A stretch of 64,000 nt of DNA from Myxococcales bacterium (GTDB lineage Bacteria; Myxococcota_A; Polyangia; Polyangiales; JAFGIB01), in NCBI GenBank assembly GCA_029880325.1, contig JAOUOP010000023.1:49817-113816 (forward strand), in the 5' to 3' direction. Below the pieces are notes generated by a model. It ran no database searches and had not been told where the DNA came from. It saw nothing but the letters and a program-made list of their open reading frames with translations. The first letter of the stretch is position 1. Each line of letters opens with the position of its first letter. The position numbers and the translations under genes were made by a program. Below are positions 10,153 through 17,518 of the stretch, in pieces.

Positions 10153-10710
10153 ATGCCGGTCAAGCTCAGCCCTCGCCAGCGCTCCTACATCCGCAAGAAG
10201 ACCACTGCGGGACACGTCGATCCATCCGAGATGGTCGGCGAGCTGAACATCATTCCGTTTCTCGACATCGTCGTGAACCTGATCATGTTCCTGCTAGCCA
10301 CCACCGAGGCGGTGCTGCTGATCTCGCAGATCGAGTCGAACCTGCCCAAGATCAGCCGCGGTCGTAGCAAGAGCAACGAGGTCGAGACGCCGCTGAACCT
10401 CAACGTCACCGTCACCAGCGGCGGAGTCATCGTCACCGGCTCCGGCGGCAAGCTGGCGTCCGGCTGCGAGGCGATCGAGACCGGCGGCGCCGTCACCGTG
10501 CCGCGCAAGCAGGACAAGAGCTACGACTGGCCAGCCCTGACCGGCTGCGTGGGCAAGGTCAAGGCGCAGTTCGAAGACGAGGACACCGTCACCGTCAGCG
10601 CCGACCCCCAAATCGAGTACGAGCATGTCGTGGCGGCCATGGACGCCGTGCGGCGCAACGAAGAAAACGAGCTCTTTCCGCGCGTCCTGATCTCGGTGGG
10701 CGTGCGATGA
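10153..10710 (+). CDS. ExbD/TolR family motor protein (set B, first TolR)
   Basis: 185 residues. The basic N-terminus (SPRQRSYIRKK) is cytoplasmic; the single transmembrane segment LNIIPFLDIVVNLIMFLLAT carries the conserved Asp at residue 38. The periplasmic domain contains the ExbD end IEYEHVVAAMDAV. Two Cys pairs in the middle (around SGCEAIE and LTGCVGKV) could form a disulfide. It follows tolQ by 46 bp and precedes the second tolR by 9 bp, so the three are one transcription unit. Confidence 0.85.
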   Translation: MPVKLSPRQRSYIRKKTTAGHVDPSEMVGELNIIPFLDIVVNLIMFLLATTEAVLLISQIESNLPKISRGRSKSNEVETPLNLNVTVTSGGVIVTGSGGKLASGCEAIETGGAVTVPRKQDKSYDWPALTGCVGKVKAQFEDEDTVTVSADPQIEYEHVVAAMDAVRRNEENELFPRVLISVGVR

Positions 10711-10719
10711 GGTCGAAGC

Positions 10720-11319
10720 ATGGCTGAAGCTGGGGATCAGGGCACGGGCGGCGAGGAAGCCAAGCGGCCGGCCACGCTCGCCGACTGCAAGCGCATCATC
10801 CGGCGCAAGCTGCGCAAGCGCGAAGAAGAAGAAGAGGTCGGCCTCAACATCTATCCGATGATGGATATGATGACGATTCTGCTGGTCTTCATGATCATGC
10901 AGTTCGCCAGCGGCGCAGCCGAAATCGTACAGAGCGAAGAGCTGCGCATCCCGACTTCAACGTCGGAGGTCGAAGCCGAGCAGGCGTTGGCGGTGGTGGT
11001 TTCCTCGAGCGAGATCGTGGTCGAGGGCAAGCAGGTGCTGTCGCTGCGCAACGGCAAGGTCGACCCCAGCCTCAAGCAGGGCGGCGGCACCGGCTGGCTG
11101 ATCACTCCGCTCTTCAACCACCTCAAGCAGCACCGCGACCGCCTCAAGGTGATCGCCTCCCGCAATGCCCAACGGCCGTTCCGGGGTGAAGTGCGCATCA
11201 TCGCCGACCGCCGCACACCCTTTCGCACCTTGGGCGAGGTCATCTATTCGCTGGGCCAGGCCGAGTTTGGCTCGCTGCGCTTCGTGGTGCTCAAAGCCGG
11301 TCAGCCCGGCGTGAAGTGA
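10720..11319 (+). CDS. ExbD/TolR family motor protein (set B, second TolR)
   Basis: 199 residues. A charged cytoplasmic N-terminus of about 40 residues (RKLRKREEEEEV) is longer than usual. The transmembrane segment LNIYPMMDMMTILLVFMIM has the conserved Asp at residue 49. The C-terminus RRTPFRTLGEVIYSLGQAEFG is the typical ExbD ending. The long charged N-terminus could contact a cytoplasmic partner, as gliding motors do through small GTPases; two MglA-like GTPases are encoded about 11 kb downstream, but a link is inference only. Confidence 0.85.
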   Translation: MAEAGDQGTGGEEAKRPATLADCKRIIRRKLRKREEEEEVGLNIYPMMDMMTILLVFMIMQFASGAAEIVQSEELRIPTSTSEVEAEQALAVVVSSSEIVVEGKQVLSLRNGKVDPSLKQGGGTGWLITPLFNHLKQHRDRLKVIASRNAQRPFRGEVRIIADRRTPFRTLGEVIYSLGQAEFGSLRFVVLKAGQPGVK

Positions 11320-11386
11320 GCCAACGGCGCCGGACACCGTTGTCGCGGCGCAATCGGCTGACGCGGCGGTCGGTTACACTCGCTGC

Positions 11387-11611
11387 ATGAAACTGCGAGT
11401 CGACCCCGAGCGCTGCGCCGGCAGCGGCCACTGCCACCGGGAGGTTCCCGAACTTTTCGCGCGCGGCGCCGACGGCCTGTGCCAGGCGAAGCGCAGCGCG
11501 CTCGAGCTGCCACAGGTAGCGCTGGCCATGGGCGCCCTGGACCGCTGCCCCAACGGCGCCATCGAGCTGCTCGACGCCGACTACTTCGACTTCCCCAACG
11601 TGGGGCCTTGA
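11387..11611 (+). CDS. Small ferredoxin (3Fe-4S/4Fe-4S, P450-type)
   Basis: A 74-residue single-cluster ferredoxin. Cluster ligands are visible as C10 and C16 in CAGSGHC and C54 in CPNGAI; the position of the usual fourth Cys is Gly/Ser, so a 3Fe-4S cluster is likely. The REVPELFARGADG stretch matches the short ferredoxins that serve cytochromes P450 or other monooxygenases. No P450 gene is in the window. It stands alone between the motor trio and the NYN gene. Confidence 0.85.
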   Translation: MKLRVDPERCAGSGHCHREVPELFARGADGLCQAKRSALELPQVALAMGALDRCPNGAIELLDADYFDFPNVGP

Positions 11612-11640
11612 GCGAGCGGCGCGGACCACGCTCGAGCTGG

Positions 11641-11680
11641 GAGCTGGGGATCATCGGCGGGAGCTGGGGATCATCGGCGG
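11641..11680. repeat. Perfect 20-bp tandem repeat, two copies
   Basis: The word GAGCTGGGGATCATCGGCGG occurs twice head to tail at 11641-11660 and 11661-11680, with a further partial GAGCTGG directly upstream and GCGAGCTG directly downstream. It lies between the ferredoxin stop and the GTG start of the NYN gene, so it could be a duplicated regulator site in the NYN promoter region or simple slippage. Confidence 0.75.
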
Positions 11681-11721
11681 GCGAGCTGACCAATTGCCAC
11701 GGGGCGTGATAGATCACTTCC

Positions 11722-12561
11722 GTGACTGACACCGCCGCCGTTTCGGAGCTCAATCTCGCGATCTTTTGCGACTACGAAAACGTGGCCCTGGGTGCGCGGG
11801 ATGCGTCGTACGGGCAGTTCGACATTCACTTGGTGCTCGAGCGACTGCTCGACAAGGGCAAGATCGTCGTCAAGAAGGCCTACTCGGACTGGTCGCGCTA
11901 CGAAGAGGCAAAGCGGCCGTTGCACGAGGCGGCCTTCGAACTCATCGAAGTGCCCCACGTCTCCTACTCAGGCAAGAACTCGGCCGACATCCGCATGGTC
12001 GTCGACGCACTCGACCTCTGCTACACGAAGGGCCACGTCGATGGCTTCGTGGTGGTCACCGGCGACAGTGACTTTTCACCCCTGGTGAACAAGTTGCGCG
12101 AGAATGGCAAGACGGTGGTCGGGGTGGGCGTCAAGAACAGCAGCAGCCAGCTGCTGATCGACAACTGCGACGAGTTCATCTACTACGATGACCTGGTGCG
12201 GGACCGCCAGCGGCGCTCGGCGCGCACGCGCACGCAGTCGAAGCCGAACGCGAAGACCACTCGCGCCAGCGGCGAGGCGAATGCCGGTGATCGCAAATCG
12301 CTGGAGGAGCGCAAGGAAGAAGCGCTGGAACTGGTGGTGACCACGGCCGAAGCGCTGCTGCGCGACCGGGGCGACCGCCTCTTCGGGTCCCACGTCAAGC
12401 AAACCATCAAGCGCAAGCGCCCGCACTTTTCCGAGAGCTTTCACGGCTACGGCAGCTTCAACGAGCTGTTGGAAGACGCTTCCCACCGGGAGCTTTTAAA
12501 CATCGAGCGCGATGAACGCTCGGGCGGCTACATCATCATCGACCTCGGTGCCAACGCCTGA
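11722..12561 (+). CDS. NYN domain nuclease with C-terminal OST-HTH/LOTUS domain (LabA/DUF88-like)
   Basis: 279 residues from GTG 11722. Residues 10-160 form a NYN (PIN-like) nuclease domain with the acidic residues in place: IFCDYENVA (D17), KNSADIRMVVDAL and VVTGDSDFSPLV. After a basic linker, residues 195-270 read as an OST-HTH/LOTUS RNA-binding domain (LLRDRGDRLFGSHVKQTIKRK, then FNELLEDASHRELL). The NYN-LOTUS architecture is known in bacteria and resembles eukaryotic Limkain/MARF1 proteins; an RNA-processing role is likely but its substrate is unknown. Monocistronic. Confidence 0.87.
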   Translation: MTDTAAVSELNLAIFCDYENVALGARDASYGQFDIHLVLERLLDKGKIVVKKAYSDWSRYEEAKRPLHEAAFELIEVPHVSYSGKNSADIRMVVDALDLCYTKGHVDGFVVVTGDSDFSPLVNKLRENGKTVVGVGVKNSSSQLLIDNCDEFIYYDDLVRDRQRRSARTRTQSKPNAKTTRASGEANAGDRKSLEERKEEALELVVTTAEALLRDRGDRLFGSHVKQTIKRKRPHFSESFHGYGSFNELLEDASHRELLNIERDERSGGYIIIDLGANA

Positions 12562-12659
12562 AGCAGCGTTGGAGGACGCTTGCCGGCCCGGGCACCACGG
12601 ACGGCGCAGCGGGCCCGTTCAGGTGCGTGCCAGAGGGGGAAGTTGTTCTTGCTCGGACC

Positions 12660-13403
12660 CTACGGCGAGATGGCGGGCTTGGTGGCTTCACGGTCGTCGG
12701 TGGTGGTCGTCGGTGCGATGAGTTCGATTGGACCGTCCGGAGTGGACACTCGAAACACGTTGTTGGGCGCGACGATGTTGCTCGGCGCGACGATGTTGCT
12801 CGGCGCAATGATGCCGTTCTGTATGATCAACTGGATGACCGGATAGATCTTGTCGCCATCGGAGAGACCCGCGAGGTCGAGGCTCGGAGCCGGTTCGAAC
12901 TTCCCGGCTCTTCGCAGGGCGCCCCGTTGGGCGCCATCATTGTCGACAACCCAGCCGGCAGCCACTTCCGCGGCAATGGCGTCTTCGCCGATCACGACGA
13001 ATAGGCCCGCACCGTCACCACCCTCGACGGCCTCGAAGGGGTGCTTGACGCCGTCGACGTGTGTGAACTCGCCGCTGAACCCATCGCCGACGAACTCCGC
13101 CTGCAGCGAGGCGCCCGAGCGGCCCGTGAATGTGATCGAGGTGGGGTCATCCACCTCGCCCCAGAAATACTCACCGATGGCCTCTTCCCCGTTGCAGACG
13201 TAGGCGACGGCCCGCTCGGAGCCGACGACGAACGAGACGAAGGCGTCGCTTTCCTCGACCCTACCCACGAAACCGTTAGCGCTCTGTGCCGCCATGGACG
13301 CCTCGACGGCGCCCGCCCCGTCTCCACAACCGGCGATCGAGAGCAGAGCGGCCGCCAGGAGTGCAGACGGGCCAAGGCGCTGGGAGCTTTTGGAACTTCG
13401 CAT
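12660..13403 (-). CDS. Secreted lipoprotein of unknown function with short C-terminal repeat
   Basis: 247 residues. The N-terminus LGPSALLAAALLSIAGCGDG is a lipoprotein signal with its lipobox Cys. The mature part is Gly- and acid-rich, with predicted beta structure (FVSFVVGSERAVAYVCNG, then TSITFTGRSGASLQAEFVG) and no family I recognise. Near the C-terminus the motif NIVAP(S/N)N is repeated, from a roughly 18-bp DNA repeat at 12765-12811. Probably an envelope protein; the gene stands alone. Confidence 0.6.
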   Translation of the reverse strand: MRSSKSSQRLGPSALLAAALLSIAGCGDGAGAVEASMAAQSANGFVGRVEESDAFVSFVVGSERAVAYVCNGEEAIGEYFWGEVDDPTSITFTGRSGASLQAEFVGDGFSGEFTHVDGVKHPFEAVEGGDGAGLFVVIGEDAIAAEVAAGWVVDNDGAQRGALRRAGKFEPAPSLDLAGLSDGDKIYPVIQLIIQNGIIAPSNIVAPSNIVAPNNVFRVSTPDGPIELIAPTTTTDDREATKPAISP

Positions 13404-13586
13404 TTTTCACTTCCTCTGCGGGAACTCGGCAGCGGTCGCTGTCTACGGGCCCGATTGTCGAACAGTAGGTTGTTCCGGCCCAGAACGCGACGACTGTCGG
13501 GGGTTTTGCTGGCCGGGCGCAGGTGGCGCATCGAGGCCGCTGTTTCCCGGCATCGCTTTGAAGCCCGGGGATCGGGGCCCAAGTCC

Positions 13587-13837
13587 ATGGCGATGGTGAA
13601 TGTCCACGAAGCCAAGACCCACTCTCGGCATTGCTCGAGCGGGCCAGCCGGGGCCGGCGCATCGTGATCGCCCGCGCGGGCAAGCCTGTGGCCATCCTCG
13701 GTCCGCTTGCCCCGGCATCGAAGGAGCGGCGCCCGGGTCTGCTCAAGGGGCGGCTGCGGATTTCGGGCGATTTCGATGGGCCACTTTCGGCCGATCGGCA
13801 GGCTTCGTTCACCGAAGGCGCAATCGAGCCCGAATGA
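13587..13837 (+). pseudogene. Phd/YefM-type antitoxin, frameshifted
   Basis: The gene begins at ATG 13587 with MAMVNVHEAKTH, the typical Phd/YefM N-terminus, but after codon 12 the homologous sequence continues in another frame (LSALLERASRGRRIVIARAGKPVAILGPL) from 13622 on. A single missing base at about 13621-13622 explains this exactly. The second half ends at 13837 in an ATGA overlap with the PIN toxin start. Without the frame repair no full antitoxin (about 83 residues) can be made. It may be a true mutation, a sequencing or assembly error, or less likely a recoding site. Confidence 0.78.
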
Positions 13838-14289
13838 AGCAGCTTCTGCTGGACACCCATGTGCTGCTCTGGTGGCTGGCTGACAGTAGGCGGCTCAAGG
13901 CCTCCTGGCGCAAGGAGATCGCGCGCCCTGAACGTCGCGTACTCGTGAGTGTGGCGAGCATTTGGGAGATCTCGATCAAGAGCGCGACGGACACGCTACA
14001 GCTGGACCTGCCGGCGGACCTTGGGCTATCGGACCTGGCGGAGGCGTGCGGCTTTGAAGACGTGCCCATCTCCGCGCGTCATGCAGCCGCTGTGCGTGAA
14101 CTCCCTGCACACCACGCCGATCCCTTCGACAGGATACTGATTGCACAGGCACGCCTGGAGTCGCTGACAATCGTGACGGCCGATGAGCAGGTGCGGCGCT
14201 ACGACGTGAAACACCTGGGCTCTAGGCCGGGTCCCGCCTACGACCAGATCGCCGTGCCCACCTGGTACACCAGCAGGGCCGCGCCGTAG
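13834..14289 (+). CDS. PIN-domain toxin (VapC-like ribonuclease)
   Basis: 151 residues from ATG 13834, overlapping the antitoxin stop by 4 bases. The PIN fold acidic residues are all present: D7 in LLDTHVLLWWLAD, E45 in ASIWEISIK, D96/D99 in HHADPFDRILIAQA and D117 in IVTADEQV. These toxins are Mg-dependent ribonucleases silenced by the partner antitoxin. The last 25 residues (from about LGSRPGPAYDQ) exceed the family norm and overlap the end of feoB on the other strand by 52 bp, so the original stop may have been lost. An intact toxin beside a broken antitoxin is noteworthy. Confidence 0.85.
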   Translation: MKQLLLDTHVLLWWLADSRRLKASWRKEIARPERRVLVSVASIWEISIKSATDTLQLDLPADLGLSDLAEACGFEDVPISARHAAAVRELPAHHADPFDRILIAQARLESLTIVTADEQVRRYDVKHLGSRPGPAYDQIAVPTWYTSRAAP

Positions 14290-16517
14290 GCCAACGCGGT
14301 CATGTAGCCGAGCATGAGCATGGGCCACTTGAGCGAGCCCGATTCGCGCCAGACGACGGCGATGGTACTCATGCACTGGCAGGCCAGGACGAAGAAGACC
14401 ATCAGGGACGCGCCGCTCACAGGGGTCATGAGCTTTTCGCCGTCGGCCCGGCGGGCATCGCGCAAGGCGTCGCGCAGGGGGGTGCTGGCTTCGTCGGCTT
14501 CTTCGATGCCAAAGACCATGCCGAGGGTGGAGACGAAGACTTCGCGCGCCGCAAAGGCGCCCAGGATGCCGACGCCGATGCGCCAGTCGAAGCCAAGCGG
14601 TTCGATGGCCGGTTCCATGGCGTGGCCGACGCGGCCGGCGATGCTGAATGCCAGCTGGTCACCGGCGTGCTGGCCACGCAGGGCCGAGAGCTTTTCTTCG
14701 AGGGCTTCGCCGCTGAACTCGGCGCGCGCGCTGTGCTCGGCCGCTTCGAAGCGATGGTCGATTTCGTCGCTGTGGGGGAAGGACAGGAGCGCCCACAGCA
14801 CGATGGTGATGGCGAGGATGATGGTGCCGGCGTCGCGCAGGAAGGTTTTGACGCGCTGCCAGACGGCGGTGGCCAGGTTGCGCAGGACCGGCAGCCGGTA
14901 GGGCGGCAGCTCCAGCACCAGCGCCGGGCGCCGGCCGGGCAGGACGGTGCGGCCGAAGAGGGCGGCGGTGCCGAGCGTTGCGGCCACCGAGACGATGTAC
15001 ATGGCGAAGAGCGCTGCAGCTCCGGCACTGAGCACGCCGAAGACGCGGCCCTGACCGGCGAAGACGGTGCCTATCACCAGGACGTATACCGGCAGGCGCG
15101 CGCTGCAGGTCATCAGCGGCAAGGCCAGCATCGTCAGCAGCCGATCGCGCCGGCTCTCGATGGTGCGCGTGGCCAGCACCGCCGGCACCGCGCAGGCAAA
15201 GCCCGACAAAAGCGGCACGAAGGCCCGACCGTGCAGGCCCAGGCGCGACATGATGGGGTCGATCATGAAGGCCACGCGCGCCAGGTAGCCGCTGTCTTCC
15301 AAAAACGCGATGAACAGAAAGAGCAGCGCGATCTGCGGCACGAAGACCAGCACGTTGCCCACCCCCTGGATGACTCCGTGTTGGAGCAGGTCGCGCAAAA
15401 GACCCGGGCCGATCAAACCCTGGGTGATGCCCTGGGCGGCGCCGATGGCCAGCTCCACCCAGCCCATGAAGGGTTCGGCCCACGTGAAAAGCGCCTCGAA
15501 GAGCACCAGCATCACCAGCGCAAACAAGCTAAAGCCCCACACCGGATGGGTGAAGACCGAGTCGAGACGGTCGGTGAGGCTGCGCGCCGGCTCGGCCTCG
15601 TGGCGCACGGCGCCAGCGGTGACCGAGTCGATGTAGGCGTAGCGCGCGCCGATGATCTCGAGGTCCAGGTCGCCACCGCGCTCCCGCGCCCGCTCCTGGA
15701 TCGCCAGCGCCAGCGCGCGCAGCTCGTCGGACACGCCCTGCAGCTCGTCGTCGCCCACCGAGAGCAGAAGCCACAGCGCCCAGGGCCGGCGCGAGGTGGC
15801 CGGTAGCTCCGGCAGCGCCCTTGCCACCGCCGCTTCCATCTCGGCCACGTCCTGCTCCAGACGCGCGCCCAGCTCCAGCTGCAGGGGCTCGGGGCGCTGC
15901 GCTTCAGCCAGCGCCCGCTCCACCGCCTCGCGCAGCGCGTCGATGCCCTGGCCCTTGGCCGCCGCCATCGGCACCACCGGCACGCCCAGGCGCCGCTCGA
16001 GCTGCTCGGGGTCGATGCGCACGCCGGCCCGGGCCGCCTCGTCCATCATGTTGAGCGCCAGCACCACGCGCGCCCCGCTCTCGATGACCTGAAGCGCGAT
16101 GTAGAGGTTTCGGCTCAAGGTGGAGGCGTCGGCGACCACGATGACGGCGTCGGGGACGGCCGCAAAGCGCCCCAACACCGCGTCGGCAGCCACCTGCTCT
16201 TCAGGCGAGCGCGCCGTCAGGCTGTAGGTGCCCGGCAGGTCGACCAGCTCCACCGCCTCGCCGCCGGGCAGACGCAAGAGCGCCGAGCGGCGGTCGACGG
16301 TGATGCCCGGGTAGTTGCCGACGCGCGCTTTGGCGCCCGAAAGCGCGTTGAAGACCGTGGTCTTGCCGGCATTGGGGTTGCCCGCCAACAGCACCACGCG
16401 GCCGTCGCCCAGGCCCCCCGCTTCGCCCCCGCGGTCTTTTGTATGCCCGTGGCAGTCGGCCGCCTCGCCGCAGCGGCTGCAGCCGGCAGCGGGGGCCTGT
16501 TGGATCGGCAGCTTCAT
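14238..16517 (-). CDS. feoB: Ferrous iron transporter FeoB
   Basis: 759 residues from ATG 16517. The N-terminal G domain has GNPNAGKTT (G1, 46-54), DLPGTYSL (G3) and NMMD (G4). Then comes the helical GDI-like domain and the membrane part with two Gate domains (LSGFACAVPAVLATRTIESRRDRLLTML and the following TCSARLPVYVLVIG). FeoB moves Fe2+ across the inner membrane. An unusual N-terminal extension, CSRCGEAADCHGH (C13, C16, C22, H23, H25), could bind metal. It follows feoA by 28 bp in a feoAB operon. The 3' end overlaps the PIN gene. Confidence 0.95.
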   Translation of the reverse strand: MKLPIQQAPAAGCSRCGEAADCHGHTKDRGGEAGGLGDGRVVLLAGNPNAGKTTVFNALSGAKARVGNYPGITVDRRSALLRLPGGEAVELVDLPGTYSLTARSPEEQVAADAVLGRFAAVPDAVIVVADASTLSRNLYIALQVIESGARVVLALNMMDEAARAGVRIDPEQLERRLGVPVVPMAAAKGQGIDALREAVERALAEAQRPEPLQLELGARLEQDVAEMEAAVARALPELPATSRRPWALWLLLSVGDDELQGVSDELRALALAIQERARERGGDLDLEIIGARYAYIDSVTAGAVRHEAEPARSLTDRLDSVFTHPVWGFSLFALVMLVLFEALFTWAEPFMGWVELAIGAAQGITQGLIGPGLLRDLLQHGVIQGVGNVLVFVPQIALLFLFIAFLEDSGYLARVAFMIDPIMSRLGLHGRAFVPLLSGFACAVPAVLATRTIESRRDRLLTMLALPLMTCSARLPVYVLVIGTVFAGQGRVFGVLSAGAAALFAMYIVSVAATLGTAALFGRTVLPGRRPALVLELPPYRLPVLRNLATAVWQRVKTFLRDAGTIILAITIVLWALLSFPHSDEIDHRFEAAEHSARAEFSGEALEEKLSALRGQHAGDQLAFSIAGRVGHAMEPAIEPLGFDWRIGVGILGAFAAREVFVSTLGMVFGIEEADEASTPLRDALRDARRADGEKLMTPVSGASLMVFFVLACQCMSTIAVVWRESGSLKWPMLMLGYMTALAYGAALLVYQVGTAIWS

Positions 16518-16545
16518 CGGCTCACCCCAAAGGCCCGCTCGGCCG

Positions 16546-16824
16546 TTACTTGGTCGCCACGCTGGCGAAGGCCGGTACGCTGACCGCCGTCTCCAAAACC
16601 TCGACGGAGGCGGCCTCGGCGTGGCGGATCGATAGGGCGTAGCCGCGTACGCGCAGCTCGATGGGGTCACCAAGCGGGGCTACGCGGGTGACGGTGACCC
16701 GCGTGCCGGGCAAGAGCCCCATCTCCATCAGACGCCGCGTGACGGCGCGCTCGCAGCCCACCTTTTGAATGATGCAGCTGCTGCCAGGGACCAGGTCGCT
16801 GAGGGAGATCGTCTCGTGTGGCAT
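16546..16824 (-). CDS. feoA: FeoA domain protein
   Basis: 92 residues with the SH3-like FeoA fold: TISLSDLVPGSSCIIQKV, RRLMEMGLLPGTRVTVTRVAPLGDPIELRVRGYALSIRHAEA. FeoA is a small cytosolic partner needed for FeoB-dependent Fe2+ uptake. The start at 16824 has no Shine-Dalgarno, and the predicted promoter would put the transcript start within a few bases of it, so a leaderless mRNA is possible. A Fur-like box lies directly upstream. First gene of feoAB. Confidence 0.93.
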   Translation of the reverse strand: MPHETISLSDLVPGSSCIIQKVGCERAVTRRLMEMGLLPGTRVTVTRVAPLGDPIELRVRGYALSIRHAEAASVEVLETAVSVPAFASVATK

Positions 16825-16831
16825 GGCACTA

Positions 16832-16860
16832 ATTGAAAATGATTTTCATTTACGGATCAA
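16832..16860 (-). promoter_or_regulatory. feoAB promoter with Fur-like box
   Basis: A perfect 7-1-7 inverted repeat TGAAAAT-G-ATTTTCA lies at 16834-16848, matching the Fur box type. On the minus strand it overlaps a plausible sigma-70 promoter: -35 TTGATC (16855-16860), a 17-bp spacer and -10 TTCAAT (16832-16837). Fur with iron would block RNA polymerase here, giving iron-repressed feoAB (inference from family knowledge). Confidence 0.78.
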
Positions 16861-16899
16861 GGGGTTTCGAAAAAATAGATCGATCGTTCGATGCGGTGC

Positions 16900-16947
16900 T
16901 TGACCCATTTCATAGCATGGCCTAGTGTTATTGAAAATGAATATCAA
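16900..16947 (+). promoter_or_regulatory. Promoter and Fur-like box of the FMN-binding gene
   Basis: On the plus strand TTGACC (16900-16905), a 17-bp spacer and TAGTGT (16923-16928) form a plausible sigma-70 promoter. Directly downstream, TGAAAAT-G-AATATCA (16932-16946) is a 5/7-matched version of the perfect box in front of feoA. It would cover the transcript start, so the divergent genes are probably co-repressed by Fur. Confidence 0.65.
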
Positions 16948-17518
16948 AAGCTTTTTCATGCTCGCAGCTCTGCTCGTCGCCCTTCCCCTGGGTTCGGCCC
17001 AGGCTCAGGCAGCGAAAGGGCCAAAGCAGCTCCTAGCCGACCAGTTCAAGAGTTCCAAGCGCGTCACCTTCATCAAGGTGGAGGTGAATGTGGGACAGCG
17101 CAAGCAGATCGAGCAACAGCTCGGTCGCGCGCTGCCCAAGGACCGCTACACCTTCTACGTCGCCATGAGCGGCGACCGCGTCGACGGCTACGCCATCTTC
17201 GACGCCGAGAAGGGCCAGCACGAGAACATCGACCTGGCCATCTTCTTCGACGCCAGCGGCAAGGTGCAGCGCGTGGAGGTGGTGCAATACCGGGAGGCCT
17301 ACGGCGACGCCATCCGCGCCGAGCGCTTCCGCCGCCAGTTCGTGGGCAAGGACGGAAAGAGCGCCTACCGCGCCGGCGATGACATCGACGTCATCAGCGG
17401 CGCCACCATCTCGTCCAAGTCCGTGGCCCGCGCCGTCAAGCGCGCCGCCGTGCTGCTGCACCAAACCGTGCTCAAGGACGAGGTGGCCCAACAACCCGCC
17501 CAGCGAGCGAGCCTGTGA
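16937..17518 (+). CDS. Exported FMN-binding domain protein
   Basis: 193 residues from ATG 16937; ATG 16958 is an alternative, better placed relative to the promoter, but lacks the positive n-region. The N-terminus MNIKSFFMLAALLVALPLGS ending in AQAQA is a cleavable Sec signal. The C-terminal half is an FMN_bind domain with DVISGATISSKSV (S154-G155-A156-T157), where Thr of SGAT is the residue flavinylated by ApbE in RnfG/NqrC/NosR-type proteins. It should be a periplasmic flavoprotein electron carrier. It is coupled to the next membrane protein by a GTGA overlap and shares a Fur-controlled intergenic region with feoAB, so a role in ferric reduction for Feo uptake is likely (inference). Confidence 0.82.
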   Translation: MNIKSFFMLAALLVALPLGSAQAQAAKGPKQLLADQFKSSKRVTFIKVEVNVGQRKQIEQQLGRALPKDRYTFYVAMSGDRVDGYAIFDAEKGQHENIDLAIFFDASGKVQRVEVVQYREAYGDAIRAERFRRQFVGKDGKSAYRAGDDIDVISGATISSKSVARAVKRAAVLLHQTVLKDEVAQQPAQRASL

